The position numbers and the translations under genes are program-made. DNA of 64,000 bases from NCBI GenBank assembly GCA_013365365.1, contig JABVXU010000293.1, forward strand, positions 1 through 64,000. The letters run 5' to 3'. Source of the DNA: Cruorifilaria tuberocauda. Lineage: Eukaryota > Nematoda > Chromadorea > Rhabditida > Onchocercidae. Of this stretch, positions 13,001 to 25,329 are shown piece after piece. The notes under the pieces were generated by a model. That model worked only from the letters and a program-made list of their open reading frames with translations. It ran no database searches and was not told the DNA's origin. Every line of letters starts with the position of its first letter. The first letter of the stretch is position 1.

Positions 13001-16000
13001 CGAATAATATTAACAAAAAGTAGCGAAGTGTTTGATCAAATGCTGAGTAAAAAATGGAACGGTGATAAGAAGGTTTATTCTTTCCTCATCTTTTTTTTTA
13101 TTTTAAAAATTTGGTGTTCTGTTTTAAAAATTTAAGAGCTGCAAAATGGAATAAAACTATAATTTTTATACTTTATAAAAAACCAACGAATAAATATGAA
13201 AATGTGAACGTAAATGTAAAATTTCAAAAAAGACTGAAATGTTCTGTTTTCCACGCTTTATGTTGCAAAATTCACATACTATCGTAGCGCTGCTTCCCCT
13301 TCCAAACCAAATTTGATTCCTTTCTAAAATTTTTATTTCATCACATCACTTCATTTTTTTTTATAAATGAAACGATGTGATGAAATTTAAAATTTTCAAA
13401 TTTTAGCTGGAAAATATTGGACAAAATTTAAGGAATAATTGTAGGAGTTGGAGCTTGTGGAAGACCCATACTGTCAGCGAGTTTTTGCCGCATTTCTACG
13501 TTTCCTTTATTGCAATCACATACTTTTACATTCCGAAAATGCATTACCAATACTTATTCTCGCCGATAAATATAATGTTAACAGTTTGAAAAAGGTAATC
13601 CAGTTTCTTTTTTGTTTTCAATTCTTTTAGTTAAGATATAATGCACCCTTTTTATTATTTATCATTTGCTTTTCACTGTATTAAATTTCTTGGAGGAAAT
13701 TTTGAGATTTAAACAAATCTCAAATAGTTTAAAAGAAATTTGATAATGAAGTAATAAAAAACACAAGTTTTCCTTGTTTGATTAATATATTGTTGATTGT
13801 AAGCGTTTATTAATGTTTTAATTATTAGCTGATTGTGCGATGAATAATAAATATAAAGATAATCAATGGCGGTTGTTAATTAAATTTTCAAGATTTATTG
13901 CTTACACTCACAAGTAAATTATTTCTGTCCAACCACTGATTGGGAGTTATGTAAATAAATCAGACTATTCAATCATTTATAGAAATGCTAGTCATTTTTG
14001 CATTCTACCGATACTTTTTTGATTTCAGTTAGAAAGATATTCAGTTGTATAATTTTTCTTCAATTTCTTCATTCACAGTGTATTATAATTCATTTATTGT
14101 TCCTTTTTTTTTGTTATCATTTTGAATCAATCACTATCATTTATTTTTATAATTATATTATCTTTATTGTATTTTAATCTTTTCAAAGGTAGGATGACAG
14201 TTTACAGTAACTTTTTTTCAGATTTTCAAAAAATAAAATCTAATAAGAAATTGCTTAGGTTTGTATTGATTACGCTGTAAACAATATATTACCGGAATTG
14301 TCAACCAGAGAATTATTCCATGTATGGTTCTCATATGCTACAAAAGCATTCCACCAGGTATGTTCGTTATTTCCAATGGTACTATTTTGGAACATCGTTG
14401 AAAATGTTTCTTTTCTTTAGCCACTGATAAATGCATGCATCAAAGTGTTAGCATGGCATTTCGAAGAGATGATAATAAGTGAAGAATGGGAAAAGGAATG
14501 GTTATCAGTGGATCGTGATCAGCTCATCGAACTACTCAAATCCAATGATCTTGTCTTATCAAGTTTTTTTTTTTTTCATCAAAAGAAGTAACGCTAATGA
14601 ATTTTTGCTGAATTCGAATTTTTATGCAAAAGAATGCGAGCATAAAAATTTGACAAATTAATGATAACTTAATCAAGAAATAATTGATTTTGTTTTATTC
14701 TAAGAAGAAATAATTGTTGGATATTAGGATGAGTTCAGGGGTCGCGCTTTTATTATTGCGTAATTCAGATGAGTTCCGCTTGTGGGAAGCTGTACAGCGG
14801 TGGTTGACGGCATCATCCCATCCCGAGAGACGCGGAAGCACTGCCTCACCACTTCTCGCTTCTATTATTCCATTCATAAAGTTGGTTTTCCGTGGAATTC
14901 TTTCAGAAACAGTTCCTCAGTTTCTTCGATCTTTTAAATGCCCCTTACAGTAGTTTAATAGCTATTTACAGTGAAGCACAAAGCTTAAATAGAGAAATGT
15001 ATGAAATTCCTCCTTGCACTAAACACAGTGACCAACCGATGGTGAAATTCAAAAAACGATTGCTTAGGTATTTCCACGAGGTACGCTAAACTGTTTGCTG
15101 CATATTGCTGCAAATACCTAGTAAACAATTTTTGAGTTATTTGTTGACTGATTAATGTCAAAATTATAACTACTCTGATATTGGCCATCCAGCAAACAAA
15201 ATAGGTGTGGTTTCCTTACCCTGCAAAAGTATTTCTATTCGTATGCGTATTGCAATGAAGATTGAATCATCGGAGATTAGAACTCACTCTTTACTCCGTA
15301 ACCCGACATTGTTTTATGAGAATTTTCATAAATACAATATGCAAATGTTTGGAAAAATATTTTAGAATCGCTTCATTAACTTGAAACATAGATTCTCCAA
15401 GTCAAACTAATGAATCCATATTGGATGCAAAGAGATGATTTTTTAGGGATGTTTGTTTTTTTCTTTTTAGATTTCCATTTATGACAGCGGATGAATTGAC
15501 GATGGTTGAACGATCGCCACTGGTTGACTTACATCCAAAATTGTTCCATCCACAGATTCTGCTCGCCTATAAATTTCAAGCTCTTCCATTAGCAAGTAGA
15601 GCTACTTGCAAGTTAGTCCTTCGCAGTTCTTGATCTCATTTCTTTTTGAAAAAAGTGAAAATGAATTTAAGAATTGCGAGCTTCTAGAATGGGAGAGAGT
15701 AAAAGATAAAGACGGAATTCTTTCTTACTTGTTCATTTAAAAATACTTCAATTGTAAAGAAAGCTCTGTTAATTCAATAATTTTTTAATGTGCTTTTCTA
15801 AGTAATTATTCAGTATATTTTACCAATAAATATTTGAAATTTTCTAATATATTTTTCTTTCTATGAAATTTAATAAAGATTATTCTAATTTATTGGTTTT
15901 TAGAGAGTTTACCGGATCGCAATTTATTCTGCGAAATTACACGGATATAAGGTGGGATAGACGCATTACAGTTCGAGCTGATAACTTACGGCATGACATT

Positions 16001-17027
16001 GATCAAGCCTTTAAGGTTAATTTAAATTGATCCCTTAGCTGAATCCGATTCAAAAAGATTATTGACGTGAGCATGTAAGAAGTAATTCATGAATCAGTCT
16101 ATTATGGATTATGGATAATATATAAATTGAAATCCTATTATCTTGACTTAACACATCCAATCAACTCCTTCATCTATTCATTTAATTTATTCTGTCATCT
16201 TCACTGAATGACAAAATATCCGCTGTTTTCTTCAGAGCAGTATTTGCAGATAACCACTCGCTCATCTACTTTTCCGTTGCAAGCATGGAATTGGAAATTG
16301 AAATTAGCTAGTCAGCTTATGCCAAATTCATATGAGGAATTAAGGATGTTTTTGATCTCAGACGACATCGATCAACCACGATCTATCGAATATCTCATAC
16401 AAATTGTCGATGAACGAAAAGTGATCCGATCATTCTCATCCAAGAAGAATTTCACCAAGACAAGGTTTGTTTGATTCAATTATTCGAAGATTTCCAGCAT
16501 TAATTTTGCTAACATCAAATTTTCTCTTTAAACATTCTAAAGATCAAATCATATCGTTTAAACTCTCTTTATACTGATAATTGTGCTCACTTATTCTACT
16601 TTGTTAAACAGACATTGCATTTATGGGTAAGGATGGAATTCAATAAACAGCAAATGTTATCTTTCAATATCAGTCTTTTCTGATGTAGTGGTCGATTAGT
16701 TTTGCAGCGCTAATTCGTATTGAAGCAAAGCTTGAGTTTTTATCAAATTTTTATATATTTTAAGGAGCTTAAACTCAAGCATAAAAAATATAAACATAGG
16801 CTTTCAACGAATTTTTTAGTAACATTTCTACACTCCTCTCTCCTTCTCTTCCTTTTTTCTCATACATATATAGGTTTGCATTCCTTTTCATGCCACTTCT
16901 TTTCAGATACAGTGCCGATATTGAAATTGAGAAGAAGATTGATCTCGGTGAACTTTATACCGACAATTCTCCATTGCTTGTAAATGGCGAACTTCATATG
17001 CAGATAACTTTGAGACCTATTGATTGA
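10035..17027 (+). CDS. BTB-BACK domain protein, BTBD17-like
   Basis: Eleven exons: 10035-10101, 12634-12736, 12988-13072, 13445-13594, 14259-14357, 14421-14562, 14769-14880, 15471-15611, 15904-16015, 16238-16464, 16907-17027; phases close to give 452 residues, near the size of human BTBD17. Residues about 35-135 form a BTB/POZ fold (LSDVSLLVGDE, YPAHRIILTKSSEVF, LADKYNV); about 150-255 a BACK helix bundle (NEFRLWEAVQRWL); the rest resembles the TRAF/MATH-like C-terminal part of this family (GSQFILRNYTDIRWDRRITV). BTB-BACK proteins usually dimerise and often serve as cullin-3 adaptors; the substrate here is unknown. Exon 1 is the weakest part: it is only 67 bases, sits 2.5 kb upstream, and is supported by an ATG, a donor GTTTGT and correct phase. 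Without it, translation could start at the ATG at 12636. The exon 10 acceptor (AGAG|CAG) is inferred from frame. The gene ends 492 bases from a convergent neighbour. Confidence 0.85.
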
Positions 17028-17519
17028 TTCCTCTTAAATTTTTTTTTTAAAATAAGGTAAGCGTAGAAAAAGGATAGTTTTCATATTTATAATTCTTTTA
17101 TGAGACGTTAACTGCCATCTTATTTTAAACATTCGAGAGGATTTGGAAGTTTTTCTTGTCGAATTTTATGCTTTTATGGGAAACATTTGCTTGTAGTTCG
17201 TTTTCGCTTTCACTTATTGAATATTGGTTTTTATTAATTAAAATCAGTTATTAATATCAGACGCTAGCGATGCAGGAGTTCATTTACTCCTTTTTCTTTT
17301 TCTGATGCAAATCTCTTTTTCTGATTTCTCTGATGCAATCCATTCATGACAAAACAAACTGGATGAAGCACGGAAAACTGAAGGGATTTGGTCTGTCATT
17401 ATCAATTAATTATCAATTATCCGAGTTGTAAATGTATAATTTTACAATGTTGTCAGTGCTTTAAAAATAAGATTTATCTATTAAATATGATCAAAACAAC
17501 TGAAGCTCCTTAAAGAGGA
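17028..17519. other. convergent intergenic spacer
   Basis: Separates the 3' ends of two convergent genes. AT-rich; contains a short repeat of CTTTTTCTGATGCAA / CTTTTTCTGAT around 17296-17330. No coding signal. Confidence 0.6.
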
Positions 17520-19525
17520 TTAAAACTGACGTCGAACTCGATGAATTTTCACTGATAACTGCCCATCCGGATCATTTATTCCGGATAAAATACAGCCGAT
17601 CTGATGAAATGAGCTGTTTCTTTCACCTGATTTTCCTATAGAACTTCCTTCATAGAGCCATGCGCTTCTGTAATTTTCAGTTCAAAAGATTTTATGAATT
17701 TAATGAAATAATTTTATCTGATTAAATCCGTACTTTTATACTTAATTATCATGTACACGAAAGTTTCAAATTTGACTGATTCTTCAACGTATAGAATGAA
17801 AGTTCTCAGAATTCTCAAATTCTAATACTGAATTCTTTTTACCTTTTCTCGCCTGCAAACTTCCATACGAAAAGAGCATTTCGATCAATCGGGAATATTC
17901 GATCATCTTGATTTACAATCAATATTTTTGCTGTTCTCTGAGGTGTCCCTTGAGCATTGAGAGTAAAATTTGGATAATTAACTTTCATTTGATAAATGGC
18001 CTGTCTCTTATTCTTCCCAGGAATCGCATAGAATGCATAAGCACCACTTGGATCCATCTGTGAATCATTTATGAAGAAGCAAATCAAAACCGAAATCAAT
18101 AAATTCTATATTTAATTTTTATGGTGAACTATCACAGCTCATTAACACTTTCCTATTTTATGGAAAAACTACATTATGTTTCCTTCTTAAGAAAATTATA
18201 CTTCATAAGAATAAGTTTTCTTACGATTAATTGCGAAAACTTCACGCGAATCTGTTCCGAACGAATTTTCGTTATACGTATACCGCTATCAATATTTTTT
18301 ATTTGTAATACGTCGTGTCCCTAAATCGGTTAGAAAAACTCCTGTAGTATGAATATCCGGAATTTAGAATTACCTTTATTTTAAAATTTCATTTGATATA
18401 GCAATTATCACAGCTATTAATTCCTTCATTGTTTAATAAAATGCAATACTCAACAGGAATAGTTTCCTGTTCAGGAAACCTCACCGTAAATGATGATTCA
18501 TTATTATTTTGATTAATGAAGTGCAGTAAGCCTCGATCCATATCTATAGCTGTCAGATAGAAAAGAGTGCCTTCAACTGTACCACCGTTCATCTGATCTC
18601 GATAGAAATAGCGGAAATGAGTCGGTTGATTTCGCACTGATTCGGTTAGAATGATTGTTAATTCTGTGTGTATTTCTTATTGATTTTTCTCGATACATAA
18701 GCGTTTGAATTTTTTTAACAAATCAGAGTAAAAAAATATTCTTAAATTTTTCTAATAAATTAAGAAATATTTAGATTTTAAGTTCAAAAAAACAGCAACT
18801 GATCCTATTTTTTATAAATCTTACGATTTGTTATGCTGTCGAAATTAACAATAATAGTGATATTCAGATTCAAACCAATCAAAACTGGATACATGTTATT
18901 GAAAGAACACTGAATATCCTGAGTTTGTAATGCCTTTATCATTGTCGGTTCATACATTATCACTTTACTTCAAAACAATTGGAATTAATAAATGGAACAA
19001 ATCATAAGATGATGAGGTGATCGAGATAGGATAATTAGCGAAATGAGAGCCCGTCAATTACAGAATTGAGAGATTAACAAGTTTTGCTCACACCTTCTCC
19101 CATGATGATGTAAATCACGCAGGCTTTGTACAACAGAAGTCATATCCTCAACTCGAAAATCAGATCCAATTTTCATCATTGTCGAAATACATGAATTTTC
19201 ATAACCTATTCCCATGTAATATTCATAATCTTCGTGATTCAAATATTCCAATAGCAATGATACATCACATCGTGGAGGTGATCCCTAAATATGCTTTATT
19301 TCGGTTCTTTCTACACGACGAAAAACAACAAAAGCAATGACTACAAGAAATTTTCCGAAATCCTAAACCTAGGTAATCTGAAAAAGATTTAGACTATCTC
19401 ATTTTTTTTAATCAAAATAAAATGACTTGCTGCAATTCGAAATAATTAAAAAAGATTTAAAAAACCTCAAGCAAGCATAAAGTAACAAGCCAAAACATTT
19501 GATGAACGACATAACCGTTAACCAT
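17520..19525 (-). CDS. unrecognised secreted protein with an in-frame TGA
   Basis: Exons on the minus strand: 19525-19466, 19284-19094, 18967-18825, 18636-18374, 18320-18225, 18057-17843, 17667-17520. All have GT/AG ends and the phases chain without error, yet codon TGA at 18391-18389 interrupts exon 4 five codons before its consensus donor (AAG|GTAATT). Read to that stop the product is 213 residues; read through, 371. The first exon encodes a hydrophobic signal-peptide-like start (VVHQMFWLVTLCLLE), so the protein is probably exported. Cysteines are scattered (PPRC, ENSC, DIQCSF, EYC, CDNC, IGC), with several NxS/T sites (LNITI, NESS, NFTL). The last exon ends in KIHRVRRQF. I recognise no domain. 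Explanations for the TGA: an error, a recent null allele, readthrough, or use of an earlier phase-0 donor (ACG|GTGAGG near 18480) that skips the stop. Selenocysteine is unlikely. Treat function as unknown. Confidence 0.7.
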
Positions 19526-20899
19526 TGTGACAAATTAAAGAAAATATGCCGAAAGAATGATTAAATTTTATTTATAGAAAGAAGGAAATTATGCAAAATA
19601 TGCAATGCAGCATTTGATATATTGCTTTAAACAAAGTATAGATTGTTTTCTTTCATGTGCTACTCTTATAGCAACATAAGTGACTGCTTTAAAATAAGGA
19701 AATAGCAATAGTATCTTTCCCTATTTATCATAATTTTTTACAGTAATCTTCAAAATTATCATTTCTTTAAGCTTCTTCAAATTTACTTTCATGCAAATTG
19801 CTTTTGCGGCAAAATTCATTTATATTCAAGGACATCAGATGTTTAATTATATCATTAATACAACGATTCCTCTTCAGATCTATCCTAATTCTTACTTTTT
19901 CATTCGCTTTCCTAAGAATACATTAAAATGAAAAATAATATAAATTTCCAATTCAAGCTAAACCTTCCGAAATAGCGAAAGAAAAGTGACCATTTGATCA
20001 AGTTATTTTATCAATGTACAGTCAAGTGAGATTGCTATCACTCCAACTAAAATTATTTCACTAGAATAAACGAAGTAATGAATTTATAGTGCAGTTTTAT
20101 CATATCGGTTACGAGTATCGTAGCTAGTAAGACACTTTCCAACTGGTATTATGCAAATGTTTCTGACGTTATTCAAAATTTTTATCCTTCCTGCACTTCA
20201 AATTATTCAGTCAATCGAATGATCAATGAAAATTTTCATCCTGCAATGTTTGTCATAATGTTGGGGTGATTATGTTGGTAACACAAAAATCACTCCGAGT
20301 ACGTTTCTTCTAGTTGTTGATAATAAGAAAAAATAACTCTTTCTCTCTGTATAGTTACTCAGTTTCCCTTTCCGAGTCTTTGTGAAAACACCAAAAGAAA
20401 TTTAACATTAAATTTAACACTGGAACAACGATGAGAGATGAGAGTTGATTTGTTAACTCAACAATTATCACGAGAAAGGTGCTACATATTTAAAAAAATT
20501 TTTTTGTTTTACAAGCTGCTTTTATTCTCCAAATCATTTCGGAAAAAGCGTTTTTGTACTTCCATTCATTGCTTTAAAATATTGCCATTAACCTTTTGTT
20601 CAACGGTTTCAGTGTTGATATCACAAAATCTGTATCCAGAATAATGTATATTACAATTTAACTTCCGCTTACTGTTTTTATCTTAATTCAAAACACTGCT
20701 TATTTAAAATATTTGCATTAAAAGAAAGAAACAATTTGCAAAAAATGTCTTACAAATTGAATGATCAAATAATCATACAGCACCGATTAATTTGACAATT
20801 TAAATTATAACACTCATAAATCACCCAGCGCCAACTTTTCAATCCCTAAATTTAAAAGAACTTATTTCATGTATAGGAAATTATGATTTGTTATTATCA
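19526..20899. other. intergenic, nothing recognised
   Basis: Spacer between two minus-strand genes. AT-rich with no open frame of coding character; one 68-codon plus-strand frame at 20438-20644 has no motif and no splice context. Confidence 0.5.
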
Positions 20900-23800
20900 T
20901 TATCTAAATGAAAGGTTTGAATCGCTAAGATTGTCTCGCATCTTTATGAAACCTCTCCGCAGACTTTCGAAAGTATTTGGAATCTCCGGACAAAATTGTT
21001 CCAACTTGGACGTATCCAAAGCACAGTTTCCTTTTGTAGCACATAGTTCATGATATTTATCATCTTTTGTATCTAATATCTCGTAATAGTGCAAATCCGG
21101 ACAAACAATCTAAAAACATTTGTTAAATGAGAAAACCACTTATGTTCTGTAACGTTTAATGTTAGATTAACCTCCTTATAAAGTTCCAATATTTGAGAAA
21201 AACTGATCGGTTTAGGATTGACTAAATTCAAATTGCCACCAACACGTCTTTCCATGAGATCAATAAGTGCTGGTATGCAGTCATCCAATACTGTTATCGA
21301 TACTGGAACGTCGAAGATTTGCCTTAAAAATGAATAAAAAATTTTTTAGAAAAAATTAAGTTCTGGTTTAAGTAATTAACAATAATTTTAATCTAGTAAG
21401 TAAAATCTTAATAATTCTATCTAGAATATCATGTTAGAATTATTATTGGTATTTAATAGAACGGAATTTTCTCAAGATTTGTCAATAGTAAGAGTTTTCT
21501 TAATCGTTTGTGTTTGCAATACACATGCTTTATCTGGAAAAGAAATAAAAGTTTGAAGGTTTAAAGAAAATAAAATTACTTATATCCCAAAATTTTGGTT
21601 AGCAGATTTCTTTCTTGATCTAAACAAAAATTCAGTGGTAATGTTATTCGAGCATTTAAGCATTCTTTGATTCCGCCTTGATGCTCTTTTATCATACGAT
21701 CAGTGACACCTTTTACAATTGAATATGAATTTCCAAAGAATGTTGGCAAGTCTAAAACTGGACTAATTTTACAATAAAACTAAATTACAGATCTGTACCT
21801 CTGGTGAATCTTGTAATAAGTCTTGGAAATATTCCTAATGCAAATTATGCCATAATAAAAATTCATCAAACATCTATTTATAATTTATCCCTGCCTTCTC
21901 ATTAACAAAGCAGACATCGGTTACTCCCATTTTATTATCACAACAATTTGAAACTAAAATTGATTCATTTAATATACCATCATCATCGAAGCCTTTGCCG
22001 CCTATCGGATGCTCTCGATCATATGCAAATAAATATCCAGTTCCAACGTAAGTGAAATGTAAACCCAATGCTTGACACATCATCGCCAGAGCCATCACTG
22101 AGTATAAATTATCCCGTATATTCTCGAAGGTCTGACATAGTCCTCCTGGAAATGCTGAGTTTGAATGATTTGAATTTTGAAAAATAAGTAAATTTACAAC
22201 AAATATTTCAATGTGAAGAAATAAATTAGTTTCAATAATACTATTTTGTAATATTTTAGTGAATATGACTTAAATCATCTGAACCTTCCAGATATTCCAC
22301 TGTTTTGAATTCACCGCCATGCGTTCTTCCTGTACAACAGAGCACATGTGTGCAGTAGATGCTATTTAGCTCATCCAAAACCTAAATGAATCAAACCTCA
22401 AACTACATTTCATTTTCTCTTTATTCATTGCTAAAAAAACTGAGTCCCGTCCCAGTTCCTTAATATCAAATAATCGTAAACAATATTTACCTCCTCATCG
22501 CTATCCTTTCCAATTCGACAGTTGGCCAAAGTAAAATGGATCTTCCGCTCAAGCAACTTTTTACAGCATTGCTGTCCAATCCAGCCTTTACCACCGTAAA
22601 CGGCAACAATCATCTTTTGATTCTTTTTCGGTGGACTTAATGCCGATGCAACAACTCGACTAATACCTAAAATTTGCTGTCTTTTTATTTGAAATTCGAA
22701 CAATATAATGCTTGATCAACTCAAAAAACAACCTTGCTCAGGGAAAATAGCAGCAAAAAATTCATGGTAATTTCTCAATACTTTTTTAAAACAAAATTAC
22801 CTGCTGGAACCAAAAAAATGTAAGTTCTTGAATCTTTTCGATAAAAAAAATCAGGAGAAGAGAAAAGTCCGAAAAATGTTTAGCAAAAAAACACATCGTA
22901 AAAATTACCCTCTTTGAATGTTACTTTTGGTGACCAACCAGTGTCGAGATTAATTTTTGTGTAATCAAGCAAATAGCGTAAATCATTGTATGGCCGGTCT
23001 AATATTTCAACAAGTTCTACAGGAGTTGGATTTCGTCTAAGTTGCCGATCAACTTCTGCTTGTATAGTATGCGCAAGATCGATTACTGCAGAAACCAAAT
23101 GAAGTTGCACATCAGTAGTATACTACTTAGTCACGAACTGATCAGCAAAGATATAATATACCATTCATTTCAAAATAATTTCCAATGTTGTAAATTTCAT
23201 GAATTTTTCCATTTTCAACAGCTTTCCGAATACCTTCGGCAGCATCGTCAACATATAACCATGAACGTAACTGTCTACCACTACCTTGCACGGTAAATTT
23301 TTCCATATTTTTGGCTAATTTAATGAAGCGAGGAACTACCTAAGATCGGTTGCAATTATTAGTTTCAATAATATAAATGTGCTTCCAAGGTCAATTTATT
23401 CTTCATTATAATTTACTTCATATTTTCCAGATTTTCTATTTAAAAAGTTAATATCCAGAAATGTGATTCAGAGATTAGTTCACTGAGTGCTACAATGGTA
23501 AACCTTCACATCCCACTGATTAGGTCCATAGACATTGTTGATGCGTAAAATAATAATTGGCATTGCAAACGATTCACAACAAACATGAATATATGATTCG
23601 CAGGCTGCCTGAAAACAAACCAAAAGTTCGTTTGTATCATTTCAAAAATTTTCCACTAACCCTTAGTCTCATTACCTTTGTAGCTGCATAAGGATTTCCA
23701 GGTAAAAGAAGTGCATCCTCTTTTTTTCCTTTTTCGTCTGCTGCTAGGTCAGAATCACCATATACCTTTAAAAAATCGTGAATATCAATTATATAAGAAA

Positions 23801-25318
23801 GAAATATTTGAGAATGGTGCGTCTGGAATTCGATTTCAAGAATTTGAAAGTGAATGCATAAATTTCATTAAAATTGGAAAATTTTCTCAAAAACTAAAGT
23901 AGAAATAAATACAATATCTCTCTAATTTGATATCAAAAAAAAATTATAGTAAAGTAGTATAATTTGCTTCTATGATTGTTAAGATTTTCTGACGGAAACT
24001 GAGGAAAATTGTAGGACACGAGCCTCATCGGTACTGATATGTATGAATCTTTCAACTTTCTTATAGGATCGTATGCTCTCCATAAATCGGATAAATGAAA
24101 TCACATTATTTTCAATTGATTCCACCGGATCGTTGTAACATCGTGTCGAGGTACAATCCGCAGCAAAATGTATCACCGTGTCAATCTACAGCAATAAATT
24201 ACAGAATTAATAGCTATTAAACTAATATCTTGTGAGAAATCTTTGACAGTTTAAAATTATATGTATGAATTTTGTATAGAAATTAAGCAAGTAACTTGTC
24301 CTGCTTCAGCTTATCAAATGTTTTCTCATTTTGTAAATGCGTGAAGCACCGGATAATCTGTCAAAACCCATGAACTGTCAGTTTGCCATTCTAGCTAATT
24401 TCGTTCCAATGTTCATTCAGGACTTGATTCTTACGATTTAGCAGATATAAAAAAAGTTTCACACATTCCTAGACCACCTGAACAGAAAGTGATCGGCAAT
24501 GAATCATTTCCTCTCAACCATATTGTACATACACTATTTACTAAGACAGCAGAAGATTGACAAAAGCAAGCTAACTTTCATTTTCATGTTCATTCAATTA
24601 ATAACGATATTCAAGAATGGAAGTTTTTTTTTTTTTCAAAAAGCTCTAATTCTGGTTATATAACCTGGTAGGTATTAGTTCCAGAATTTCTATATATTCA
24701 ATTCCGCATACATACTTGACTTCTTGATATCAACTTTCTATCGATATGCTTCATCGACATACAGGATTTATAGAACCACTTATCAATACAACAATCCGAC
24801 AAGGAATGCAACTGACAGAACAAGGAGAAAGACTACTGTTTACTATCTCCGATTAGTTCAACGAAACTTAAAGGAATATGAGGATGAACTGTCATTTTGA
24901 TATCTGCATGGAGTACGAACTATGAACCGACGAAAGTCAATGCGTTGTACATAACGTTTTAAGCCATTTCTTTCAAAAGTAAAAAAAATATAATATTAAA
25001 AAGTGTATGATCGCCCTCTGTTTATTTTATTGATTAGCAAATTTGATTTGTAAAATTAGAATTGAAAGCTACTGCCTTGTTTTCATCCAAGATACGCTCG
25101 ATTGTTGTAGAGTTACGTATATCGGTTGTGATAAGTTTATATCGGAATGACTCGATTACTTCTTCATTTACGTAGAGTGCATTCGAATTCAATATCAACT
25201 TATCAATGTTGACAATATTAGTTTGTGGCCAGACTCGAAAAATATAATTCACGAAATTGGAACCGATAAAACCGCAACCGCCAGTGATCAGCACGCTTCG
25301 AGGTATATAAGCAGACAT
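20900..25318 (-). CDS. rml-2: bifunctional dTDP-rhamnose enzyme: 4,6-dehydratase fused to NRS/ER-like domain
   Basis: Twelve exons: 25318-25073, 24185-24024, 23765-23676, 23608-23504, 23339-23162, 23085-22909, 22666-22491, 22381-22285, 22145-21978, 21751-21580, 21322-21172, 21109-20900; 643 residues. The N-terminal half is an extended SDR of the dTDP-glucose 4,6-dehydratase type: nucleotide-binding GGCGFIG (13-19), HFAAD, STDE/VYGD (about 133-140), catalytic YAATK (162-166), [10 protein letters not shown]. The C-terminal half is a second Rossmann domain like the epimerase/reductase part of plant rhamnose synthases: GGKGWIG (344-350), GTGYLFAYD, and YSIVK (476-480). Expected role: cytosolic conversion of dTDP-glucose towards dTDP-rhamnose; in C. 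elegans the rml genes make this sugar nucleotide. The ATG lies 9 bases after a strong acceptor (TTTGCAG), fitting trans-splicing. Exon 2 ends either at GAG with a GC donor, preserving TDEVYG, or two codons later at a weak GT. Confidence 0.93.
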
Positions 25319-25327
25319 CAACAGATC

Positions 25328-25329
25328 CT
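25328..25329 (-). other. candidate trans-splice acceptor of rml-2
   Basis: The minus strand reads GTTCATTTGCAG then GATCTGTTG and the start ATG, a strong 3' splice site 9 bases ahead of the start codon with no upstream coding exon in view. This is typical of SL-spliced nematode mRNAs; the call is an inference. Confidence 0.5.

Noticed and set aside
18389..18391. TGA as a selenocysteine codon
   Set aside because: No SECIS-like structure was recognised, and nematodes are known for a nearly empty selenoproteome (thioredoxin reductase). Error, allele or alternative splicing is simpler.
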